This document shows positions 1-8,476 of a stretch of DNA of 8,517 nt, one piece after another. The notes below the pieces were generated by a model. The model was not told where the DNA came from, ran no database searches, and worked only from the letters and a program-made list of their open reading frames with translations. The stretch spans positions 1-8,517 of the forward strand of contig JADGAO010000145.1 in NCBI GenBank assembly GCA_015231995.1. Reading direction: 5' to 3'. The stretch is from Nitrospinota bacterium (GTDB lineage Bacteria > Nitrospinota_A > UBA7883 > JACRLM01). The translations under genes were made by a program, and so were the position numbers. The stretch's first letter is position 1. The number at the start of each line of letters is the position of its first letter.

Positions 1-294
1 GGAGCTGATGTTGTAATGATGTTGCGCATCCAGTCGGAACGGTTGAACGAGAAAAAATTCCCGAACCTGAGAGAGTATTCCAGGCAGTATTGTCTCACCT
101 CGGATATACTGAAATACGCCTCCAAGGGAGTCATAGTTATGCACCCTGGACCTATCAACAGAGGGGTCGAAATCTCACCCGAAGTCGCGGATGGGCCTTG
201 GTCTGTGATACTGAATCAAGTGACTAACGGGGTGGCGGTAAGAATGGCCATACTATATCTCCTGCTCGGCGGGGGATTGCAGGAAACAGCTTGA
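1..294 (+). CDS. pyrB: Aspartate carbamoyltransferase catalytic chain, C-terminal part (5' end outside window)
   Basis: The reading frame is open from base 1 and ends in TGA at 292-294, leaving 97 residues, roughly the last third of a family of about 300 residues. PyrB catalyses carbamoyl phosphate plus L-aspartate to N-carbamoyl-aspartate, the first committed pyrimidine step, in the cytoplasm. Seen directly: an MLRIQ-ER segment (fragment residues 8-14), whose Arg and Gln match the aspartate-binding R229/Q231 of the E. coli enzyme, and an HPGP-NRGVEI segment (residues 48-58), the conserved C-terminal loop of bacterial PyrB. The final helix ends in a Leu- and Gly-rich stretch, usual for the family. 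The ATG at 16 is an internal methionine, not the start, because the five codons before it already match the family. pyrC follows 51 bases later. No regulatory chain (pyrI) gene is seen downstream. Confidence 0.95.
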   Translation, partial: GADVVMMLRIQSERLNEKKFPNLREYSRQYCLTSDILKYASKGVIVMHPGPINRGVEISPEVADGPWSVILNQVTNGVAVRMAILYLLLGGGLQETA

Positions 295-324
295 TATTTA
301 TGTGTTTATATGTGGAATAATAAT
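291..324 (+). promoter_or_regulatory. Possible sigma70-type promoter before pyrC
   Basis: The pyrB-pyrC gap is AT-rich. It contains TTGATA (291-296, overlapping the pyrB stop), which matches the -35 consensus at 5 of 6 positions. AATAAT at 316-321 (and again at 319-324) matches the -10 consensus at 5 of 6. The spacing for the first is 19 bases, longer than ideal. A weak 6-bp inverted repeat (ATTTCA 323-328 / TGAAAT 334-339) lies between this and the pyrC start. AT-rich sequence yields such matches by chance, so this is only a candidate internal promoter. Confidence 0.22.
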
Positions 325-345
325 TTCAATAACTGAAATAAGCCG

Positions 346-1626
346 ATGCCGAAACTGTTGATTAAAGGTGGACGGGTGATTGATCCGGCCAGTGGAATGG
401 ATGCCGTGAGGGACGTTCTTATTGACGGCGGCGATATTTCAATCATTGAAAAGAATATCAATTCCGATGGCGCTAAGGTGATTGACGCCAAGGGGAAATG
501 GGTTGTGCCGGGTCTTGTGGATATTCATGTCCATTTAAGGGAACCGGGATATGAATATAAGGAGACTATCGAGACCGGGACACGTTCGGCGGCGGCTGGC
601 GGGTTTACATCCGTTGCCTGCATGGCAAACACAAACCCGGTCAACGATTGCGCCTCAGTGACTGAATACATCAGGAACACGGCCAAGTCGAGGGGAGTTG
701 TAAACGTTTTCCCGATAGGCGCGGTCACCCGTGGGTTGAAGGGGGAGTCGCTGGCGGATATTGCGGAGATGGCGGACGCCGGGGTTGTGGCGCTCTCCGA
801 CGACGGGCATTGCGTGATGAACCCGTCAATGTTGAGAGCGGCGCTGGAATACGCAGGCATGTTCGGCTTGCCGGTGATAGAACATGCGGAGGATATCCAT
901 CTTAAACAGAACGGCGTAATGAACGAAGGTCTTGTTTCTACGGAGCTTGGGCTTACCGGCAATCCGAGGACGGCCGAAGACGCAATAGTCGCCCGCGACG
1001 TATTGCTGGCCGAATACACCGGGGGGCATATCCATTTCGCTCATGTTTCCACAGCCGGATCGGTGGAGATTATCCGCCAGGCGAAAGCGCGTGGGATTAA
1101 AATAACGGCAGAGGCGGCCCCGCACCATTTCACGCTGACCGATGAAGCTGTGAGAAAATACGACACAAACGCGAAAATGGCCCCGCCCCTGCGCGAAAAA
1201 TCGGATGTGGATGCGATAAAACAGGGACTTGCGGACGGTTCGATAGACTGCATCGCCACCGACCACGCCCCTCACGGCATTGCGGAAAAAGATGTTGAAT
1301 TCGACAACGCGCTATTCGGGATAGTAGGGTTGGAGACGGCCCTGTCGTTGAGCCTGAACCTGGTGCATGAAGAGGTTTTGACCCCAATGAGGTTGGTGGA
1401 GACCATGGCTCTCAACCCGGCGAAAGTCATAGGGGTGAAACGCGGAACTTTAGAGCCGGGCGCTGTGGCTGATGTTACGATAATAGACCCGTCTGCGGAA
1501 TGGACGGTGGATCCATCCCTGTTCGAGTCCAAAGGGCGCAACACCCCCTTCGCCGGGTGGAAGATGAAGGGGCGCGCAGTGGTGACGATAGTAAAAGGCA
1601 AAGTTGTTTACGAGCTTGAAGATTGA
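346..1626 (+). CDS. pyrC: Dihydroorotase (class I, zinc amidohydrolase)
   Basis: Reversibly cyclises N-carbamoyl-L-aspartate to L-dihydroorotate, the third step of pyrimidine synthesis, in the cytoplasm. The 426-residue length is typical of bacterial class I dihydroorotases. Visible amidohydrolase features in order: a small N-terminal beta domain (1-55); HVHLREPG with metal ligands H61 and H63; a substrate-binding MANTNP segment (93-98); SDDG with D153; IEHAED with H180; FAHVST with H233; AAPHHF (258-262); and ATDHAPH with catalytic D306. A C-terminal beta segment includes the FAGW motif (402-405). The start is set by MPKLLIKGG, which aligns with family N termini. No clear Shine-Dalgarno sequence precedes it (AAATAAGCCG). 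It lies 51 bases after pyrB and overlaps carA by one base (TGATG), so it is probably cotranscribed and translationally coupled. Nothing essential appears missing. Confidence 0.97.
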   Translation: MPKLLIKGGRVIDPASGMDAVRDVLIDGGDISIIEKNINSDGAKVIDAKGKWVVPGLVDIHVHLREPGYEYKETIETGTRSAAAGGFTSVACMANTNPVNDCASVTEYIRNTAKSRGVVNVFPIGAVTRGLKGESLADIAEMADAGVVALSDDGHCVMNPSMLRAALEYAGMFGLPVIEHAEDIHLKQNGVMNEGLVSTELGLTGNPRTAEDAIVARDVLLAEYTGGHIHFAHVSTAGSVEIIRQAKARGIKITAEAAPHHFTLTDEAVRKYDTNAKMAPPLREKSDVDAIKQGLADGSIDCIATDHAPHGIAEKDVEFDNALFGIVGLETALSLSLNLVHEEVLTPMRLVETMALNPAKVIGVKRGTLEPGAVADVTIIDPSAEWTVDPSLFESKGRNTPFAGWKMKGRAVVTIVKGKVVYELED

Positions 1627-2747
1627 TGAAAACGGCGTATCTCGTTTTAAAAGACGGCAGGGTTTTTAAAGGCAAACCCTTGGGCATGATTGGGGAAACC
1701 TCCGGCGAGGTTGTGTTCAACACGTCGCTGATGGGGTATCAGGAGATTCTCACCGACCCGTCGTATTCGGGCCAGATGATCACGATGACCTATCCGCTCA
1801 TAGGCAACTACGGCGTAAGCACGGAAGACGTGGAATCCCGCGGTGTTTTCGCCGGAGGGTTCATCATCCGGGAGGAAAGCTCCATCGCCTCGAACTTCCG
1901 TTCCGCCCAGTCGCTTGGGGATTATCTCAAGGAGATGGGAGTTGTGGGGGTACAGGGGGTGGACACCCGCGCCCTCACGAGGCACATACGCGAAAAAGGC
2001 TCCATGCCGGGGTTGATAAGCTCGGTCGAAACGGACGTCGGCAAACTCAAGGAAAAGGCCGCGAACCTGAAAGCTCTGGACGGGCTTGATCTTGTGAGCA
2101 GGGTCACATGCAACGTGGCGTACAAGTGGAACTCCGGGTTATGGAAGCTGGGGTCTGGTTTTGAACCGCTTAAAAAACCGGCGCGGTTCCGGGTGGTGGC
2201 GCTGGACATGGGTATAAAGACGAACATTCTGAGAAACCTCGTGAACATCGGGTGCGATGTAACGGTCGTTCCCGCTACGATGACAGCAAGAGAGATACTC
2301 GATTTCAAACCCGATGGCGTGTTTTTGAGCAACGGCCCCGGCGACCCGTCTGCCGTGCCATACGCGGCGAAGACCGTAAAAGAGCTAATCGGCAAAAAAC
2401 CGATTTTCGGAATATGTCTCGGCCACCAGATACTTTGTCTGGCCATGGGAGCGAAGACATACAAACTCAAATTCGGGCATCATGGCGGCAACCAGCCGGT
2501 TATGGACCTTTCTACGCGTAAGGTGGAGATCACGGCCCAGAACCATAATTTCTCCGTTGATCCCGCCACCCTCCCCTCCGGGATGGAAGTGACGCACGTC
2601 AACCTTAACGACAAGACCGTGGAAGGCGTCCGGCTTATGTCGGCTCCCGTATTCTCCGTCCAGTACCATCCAGAGGCGGGGCCTGGCCCGCACGATTCGT
2701 CATACCTGTTCAACAGGTTTGCCGACCTTATGGAGGCTTCCGCATGA
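1626..2747 (+). CDS. carA: Carbamoyl-phosphate synthase small (glutaminase) subunit
   Basis: Hydrolyses glutamine and passes ammonia through a tunnel to CarB for carbamoyl phosphate synthesis, which feeds pyrimidines and arginine. I start at ATG 1626, which overlaps the pyrC stop as TGATG and gives 373 residues. A TTG at 1623 would add only one residue and is less likely. The N-terminal CarA domain (about 1-150) shows FNTSLMGYQE (31-40) and the DP-Y-GQ segment. The C-terminal class I glutamine amidotransferase domain (about 188-370) has SNGPGDP (235-241), the nucleophile C264 in GICLGHQ, QNHNF (305-309), and the catalytic pair H348/E350 in QYHPE. The order and positions closely follow E. coli CarA (C269, H353, E355). 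The next gene overlaps by four bases. Its partner carB is not adjacent but about 2.5 kb downstream, which is unusual. Confidence 0.97.
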   Translation: MKTAYLVLKDGRVFKGKPLGMIGETSGEVVFNTSLMGYQEILTDPSYSGQMITMTYPLIGNYGVSTEDVESRGVFAGGFIIREESSIASNFRSAQSLGDYLKEMGVVGVQGVDTRALTRHIREKGSMPGLISSVETDVGKLKEKAANLKALDGLDLVSRVTCNVAYKWNSGLWKLGSGFEPLKKPARFRVVALDMGIKTNILRNLVNIGCDVTVVPATMTAREILDFKPDGVFLSNGPGDPSAVPYAAKTVKELIGKKPIFGICLGHQILCLAMGAKTYKLKFGHHGGNQPVMDLSTRKVEITAQNHNFSVDPATLPSGMEVTHVNLNDKTVEGVRLMSAPVFSVQYHPEAGPGPHDSSYLFNRFADLMEASA

Positions 2748-3391
2748 GCGGGGCGCAATCGTCCCGTAAACGGGTGTTAGACGAGTTGACGAAGTTCGCG
2801 TCACTTGCGCGGTTCGAGGAATTCGCCATCAAACGCAGGCACGATTACGACCTTGTGGTTGGCGGGATACACGAAGACGACAAGTTCTACGAGACGCGGA
2901 TGTTGTATTTCATGGAATGGCTGATATTCGACGCTATCGGCGATGATGTCAGAACGGTTTTTCGAATATATACGGACGAGCGGGCTGAAGGCCGTTCCAC
3001 CGAAGAAACGGAAACTCTAGACGCGCTGGAGAAACAGTGGCGGGACGTTTTCACGGTCAAATGGTCTGCCGATGGGCAGATGAAAGTGACCGCCCTTCGC
3101 AATAATGAGAACATCATAATCACCGACGAGGAGAAATCCCCATCGTTCCGCAAAGGCGACCTTTTCAGCGGGCGGGCGTTCAAGATTGGGGAGGAATGGT
3201 TCCTGACGAACGGCATATGCCCACATCCCTCCAAAGCGTTGAAGACGATAAAAAAAGATATCAAACGCATCGTCAAGTATGGCGGCGGGGAGATGACCGA
3301 ATATCTGCTCCGGTTGACCGGGATGAGCGTGAAATGGGAGCGGTTCCGCAACGTAGAAGTAAGCGACATCTACAAGCCGATGGAGGAGTAG
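2744..3391 (+). CDS. Uncharacterised protein, possibly related to the domain that precedes SEC-C motifs
   Basis: 215 residues, charged and soluble, with no signal peptide or membrane segment. The start is well supported: ATG at 2744 overlaps the carA stop as ATGA, with GGAGG at 2732-2736 seven bases upstream. GC-rich codon use resembles carA, so it looks like an original operon member. Visible features: FYETRMLYFMEWLIFDAI (48-65) and, further on, an ITDEEKS-S--KGDLFSGR stretch (about 125-143). From memory these resemble the N-terminal region of proteins that end in a SEC-C zinc motif (FxxWxxFD, then a 'gD-l-aR' segment). No SEC-C cysteine cluster is present here; the only cysteine noted is in GICPHP (about 175-180). 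I cannot assign a biochemical function. The tight overlap with carA suggests coexpression, but a role in carbamoyl phosphate synthesis is inference only. Confidence 0.85.
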   Translation: MSGAQSSRKRVLDELTKFASLARFEEFAIKRRHDYDLVVGGIHEDDKFYETRMLYFMEWLIFDAIGDDVRTVFRIYTDERAEGRSTEETETLDALEKQWRDVFTVKWSADGQMKVTALRNNENIIITDEEKSPSFRKGDLFSGRAFKIGEEWFLTNGICPHPSKALKTIKKDIKRIVKYGGGEMTEYLLRLTGMSVKWERFRNVEVSDIYKPMEE

Positions 3392-3395
3392 GTGG

Positions 3396-3475
3396 ATTGT
3401 TTCGTCGCTGTCGCTCAGAATGACAGCTACTTATTTGTCATTCTGAACGAAGCGTAGCGCAGTGAAGAATCTCGA
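3396..3475 (+). repeat. Inverted pair of a dispersed TGTCATTCTGA-type repeat forming a strong hairpin
   Basis: TCAGAATGACA (3415-3425) and TGTCATTCTGA (3436-3446) are perfect 11-bp inverted arms. Allowing one mismatch, pairing extends to 3411-3425 with 3436-3450, a 15-bp stem around a 10-base loop. The right copy continues to 3474 as a TGTCATTCTGAACGAAGCG...GAAGAATCTC sequence. From general knowledge, this kind of sequence is a widespread interspersed repeat in diverse bacterial genomes. The left copy, read on the minus strand, is a diverged version. It begins about 20 bases after the stop at 3389-3391 and ends just before the next gene. It could act as a processing or transcription-pausing hairpin, but no U-tract follows, so an intrinsic terminator is not supported. 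Confidence 0.8.
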
Positions 3476-3487
3476 TAAAAAAACGAA

Positions 3488-3706
3488 ATGGTTATCTGCA
3501 AAAACGGAGAAACCAAACGCGGAAAGGTGACTGTGACGCTGGAACGCGGAGCCATGACACTGGTGGTAAAGGGAGTCCCGGCGCGTGTATGTGACAATTG
3601 CGGCGAAGAGTATCTTGAAGAAAAAGTCATGACCGGACTGGAGCTTGTCGTGAAAAACGCGGCGAAATCCGGGGTTGTGGTTGAGGTTCGCGATTACGCG
3701 GCTTAA
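3488..3706 (+). CDS. YgiT-type (MqsA N-terminal-like) zinc-finger protein with a damaged N terminus
   Basis: 72 residues, similar to the small YgiT-type zinc-finger proteins usually encoded beside a toxin gene (often a DUF4258-type toxin). Seen: ICKNGET near the start, TVTLERG, KGVPARVC, then the second zinc knuckle CDNCGEEYLEE (34-44) and a C-terminal EVRDYAA. Members usually begin MKC-xC, giving two Cys-x2-Cys knuckles. Here the first cysteine is absent: the protein opens MVICK. Upstream bases ACGAAATG-GTTATCTGC look like ATGAAATGTGTTATCTGC after loss of one T plus ATG-to-ACG, so the present ATG lies inside the old Lys/Cys codons. No good Shine-Dalgarno precedes it; the repeat ends about 13 bases upstream. 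It may be a decaying or non-expressed antitoxin-like gene. No toxin gene is adjacent. mrr starts 11 bases after its stop. Confidence 0.72.
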   Translation: MVICKNGETKRGKVTVTLERGAMTLVVKGVPARVCDNCGEEYLEEKVMTGLELVVKNAAKSGVVVEVRDYAA

Positions 3707-3717
3707 GGGAAATTGAT

Positions 3718-4629
3718 ATGGCGATTCCTGATTTTCAAACTCTGATGCTTCCCGTATTACGCGCATTGAGGGATGGGAAAGAGCGCAAAAACAGCGATGT
3801 CATCAATTCACTGGCAGATGAATTTTCGTTAACATCAGAAGAAAGAAATGCTCTCAACCCAAGTGGAAGAGCTCGAACTTTTTATAACCGCGTTGCTTGG
3901 GCTCAGGTTTACTTGAGACAAGCCAAATTGATCGAAAGCACAAGGAGGGGATACAGCAAAATAACCGAGAGAGGTAAAAATGAGCTAAAAGCCAAACCGG
4001 AAAGAATAAATATAGCATACTTAATGCGGTTTTCTGAATTTAAAGAGTCGCGGAAAGTAGGGAACAAAAATGATAATTCTGAACCAATTGGACAATCATC
4101 AGAAAATACTCCAGAAGAATTGCTGAAACTTGGCTTGCAAGAAATCAACAAGGGATTGGCTACTGAACTTTTGAATCTCATCAAAAGTTGTTCCCCCGAA
4201 TTCTTCGAGCATCTCGTCGTACAACTCCTTCTCAAAATGGGTTACGGTGGCTCTCGTGAAGATGCGGGAAGAAGAATTGGCGGTTCCGGGGATGGTGGTG
4301 TTGACGGGATAATCAATGAAGACAAGCTTGGGTTGGATGTGATTTACATTCAGGCCAAGAAGTGGGAAAACGTGGTTGGACGGCCTGAAATCCAGAAGTT
4401 CATCGGAGCTCTTCATGGGCGACATGCGAAGAAGGGGGTTTTTATTACAACATCTTATTTTTCATCCGAAGCGAGAGCTAGCGTTGAAAATATCGAAAGC
4501 AGGGTTGTGCTAATTGACGGTGAACAACTTGCCCAATTTATGATTGACCATAACGTTGGTGTATCCACGGTGGAAACCTACGAAATCAAAAAAATAGATA
4601 GCGACTTTTTCTCGGAAGAACAGTATTAG
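3718..4629 (+). CDS. mrr: Mrr-family restriction endonuclease (methyl-directed, type IV-like)
   Basis: 303 residues, essentially the length of E. coli Mrr. The family cleaves DNA carrying foreign methylation, and its members act in restriction or, if misdirected, in self-DNA damage. The N-terminal winged-helix Mrr_N domain (about 1-92) begins MAIPDFQTLMLP and includes NPSGRARTFYNRV-WA and ITERGKNEL. A polar linker follows (about 105-135). The C-terminal PD-(D/E)xK Mrr_cat domain (about 155-285) shows FFEHLVV (E164), GDGGVDG with D196, and the IQAKKW segment with Q212 and K214, the D-QxK catalytic set. The start at 3718 fits the family N terminus and has AAGGGA about seven bases upstream. The gene is visibly AT-richer than its flanks: a hand count of 3781-3840 gives 24 of 60 G+C, against 44 of 60 for 7141-7200 in carB. 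This suggests horizontal acquisition. The catalytic residues look intact. Confidence 0.93.
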   Translation: MAIPDFQTLMLPVLRALRDGKERKNSDVINSLADEFSLTSEERNALNPSGRARTFYNRVAWAQVYLRQAKLIESTRRGYSKITERGKNELKAKPERINIAYLMRFSEFKESRKVGNKNDNSEPIGQSSENTPEELLKLGLQEINKGLATELLNLIKSCSPEFFEHLVVQLLLKMGYGGSREDAGRRIGGSGDGGVDGIINEDKLGLDVIYIQAKKWENVVGRPEIQKFIGALHGRHAKKGVFITTSYFSSEARASVENIESRVVLIDGEQLAQFMIDHNVGVSTVETYEIKKIDSDFFSEEQY

Positions 4630-4668
4630 ATGTCAGCAAGCCGTAAAGTGGCTGAATCCATGGATAAG

Positions 4669-4674
4669 AAGGGA
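4669..4674 (+). promoter_or_regulatory. Ribosome binding site favouring the start at 4681
   Basis: AAGGGA lies six bases before ATG 4681 and supports that codon as the start of the second zinc-finger gene. The competing in-frame ATG at 4630, directly after the mrr stop, has GGAAGAA at 4614-4620 upstream, so it cannot be excluded. Confidence 0.45.
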
Positions 4675-4680
4675 AAGCAT

Positions 4681-4905
4681 ATGAAATGCAACATCAAAGG
4701 ATGTCCCGGCGTTTACGATGAGAAAAAGATCACCCACACGGTCAAAAGCCGTGGGAGCGTTGTGGTTATTGATCACGTCCCAGCGTTGATTTGCGACGTT
4801 TGCGGGGATTCCCTTCTTCGGCTGGAAACGGTGCGCCATATCGAGGGAATCGTCAAAGCGAAGGCCGAGCCTAGCCAAACCGTTCCTCTTTATGAATATG
4901 CGTAG
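4681..4905 (+). CDS. YgiT-type (MqsA N-terminal-like) zinc-finger protein, intact
   Basis: 74 residues from ATG 4681. This start is chosen because family members open MKC and here the protein opens MKCNIKGCPG. An in-frame ATG at 4630, immediately after the mrr stop, would add 17 residues (91 in total) that do not resemble the family. Zinc ligands visible: C3 and C8 in the first knuckle, C38 and C41 in ICDVCGD. ITHTV, VIDHVPALIC and the C-terminal VPLYEYA fit a subgroup of these proteins distinct from the copy at 3488. The family is generally found as the antitoxin-like partner of a small toxin and may bind DNA or the toxin, but no toxin gene is adjacent and no helix-turn-helix domain is present. 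It may be translated together with mrr. Whether it regulates mrr is speculation. Confidence 0.85.
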   Translation: MKCNIKGCPGVYDEKKITHTVKSRGSVVVIDHVPALICDVCGDSLLRLETVRHIEGIVKAKAEPSQTVPLYEYA

Positions 4906-4917
4906 GCGAGGCAGATC

Positions 4918-5105
4918 GTCTCTCCCCCTTGCCAAGGTGGAGTGGTTTGCAGGGCCGAGTGGGTCTGACCCATGCCCCCCTGATAAGGGGGGTGGCCAAG
5001 GGCCGGGGGGTTGCTCCCCCGATGAGGGAAGGTGGCGGCTCGAAGCGCCGGAGGGGTTAGGAAACCCCCGCTCACTATTGTTCGCCGCCCCCTTGTCAGG
5101 GGGCC
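4918..5105. repeat. Cluster of GC-rich short palindromes (REP/BIME-like)
   Basis: At least six short inverted repeats are packed together: CTCCCCCTT/AAGGTGGAG (4922-4930/4934-4942, one mismatch); TGGGTC/GACCCA (4960-4965/4967-4972); CCCCCCT/AGGGGGG (4975-4981/4986-4992); GGGGG/CCCCC (5006-5010/5016-5020); GGGGTT/AACCCC (5053-5058/5063-5068); GCCCCCT/AGGGGGC (5087-5093/5098-5104). Three of them (around 4922-4942, 4975-4992, 5087-5104) share the pattern C-run, TTGnCA or TnATnA core, G-run, so they look like diverged copies of one unit. This is the kind of mosaic left by dispersed palindromic elements. Strong RNA structure here could slow or end transcription before carB. Confidence 0.75.
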
Positions 5106-5142
5106 TAAAAGGGCAGAGAGAAGATTGTATACATAATTTATT

Positions 5143-5214
5143 TTCACACCCCTCACCCGGCCTTCAGCCACCCTCTCCCCCAAGGGGCGATGGTAAAGAC
5201 AGGCCTAGTGTGAA
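5143..5214. repeat. Possible small repeat element with 7-bp terminal inverted repeats
   Basis: TTCACAC (5143-5149) and GTGTGAA (5208-5214) are perfect inverted 7-mers. They bracket a C-rich stretch (CCCTCACCCGGCCTTC, then CCACCCTCTCCCC and AAGGGG) of a type that recurs as dispersed intergenic repeats in many GC-rich genomes. The 72-base unit could be a miniature element, but a 7-mer match at this distance may be chance and no target-site duplication was identified. Confidence 0.4.
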
Positions 5215-5238
5215 TTTTTGAAAGATTGATGTTAACCA

Positions 5239-8463
<3,225 letters not shown>

Positions 8464-8476
8464 AAAAAAGCGAAAG

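Larger units (their letters stand above)
4906..5238. other. Gene-free interval before carB, filled with repeats
   Basis: The 333 bases between the zinc-finger gene and carB hold no credible gene. They consist of GC-rich palindromes (about 4918-5105), an AT-rich stretch around 5121-5145, and a second repeat-like unit (about 5143-5214). No convincing promoter for carB was found: the AT-rich stretch has CATAAT at 5132-5137 but no matching -35. The carB start also lacks a clear ribosome binding site (GATGTTAACCA precedes the ATG). Open frames here, such as one encoding repeated PPxQGG on the minus strand, are translations of the repeats. Confidence 0.75.

Noticed and set aside
295..345. PyrR- or attenuator-type leader between pyrB and pyrC
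   Set aside because: Only 51 AT-rich bases with a weak 6-bp inverted repeat; no terminator/antiterminator pair or PyrR-binding loop can be made out.
525..1019. 164-residue minus-strand frame inside pyrC
   Set aside because: Antisense shadow of conserved dihydroorotase sequence; no independent signals.
1623..1625. TTG as the carA start
   Set aside because: The adjacent ATG at 1626 gives the usual TGATG coupling with pyrC and the family N terminus; TTG adds one residue only.
3196..3423. 75-residue + strand frame overlapping the end of the carA-coupled gene
   Set aside because: Out-of-frame, Arg-rich shadow that runs into the repeat.
3411..3450. Rho-independent terminator
   Set aside because: The stem is strong but no T-run follows on the + strand; the nearby run at 3477-3483 is A-rich, not T-rich.
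4918..5105. CRISPR array
   Set aside because: Repeats are short, palindromic, diverged and unevenly spaced, with no constant repeat-spacer pattern and no cas genes.
4890..5221. Open frames on both strands (109 residues +, 97 residues -) across the interval before carB
   Set aside because: They translate palindromic repeats (repeated PPxQGG and G/P-rich runs), resemble no family and have no ribosome binding site.
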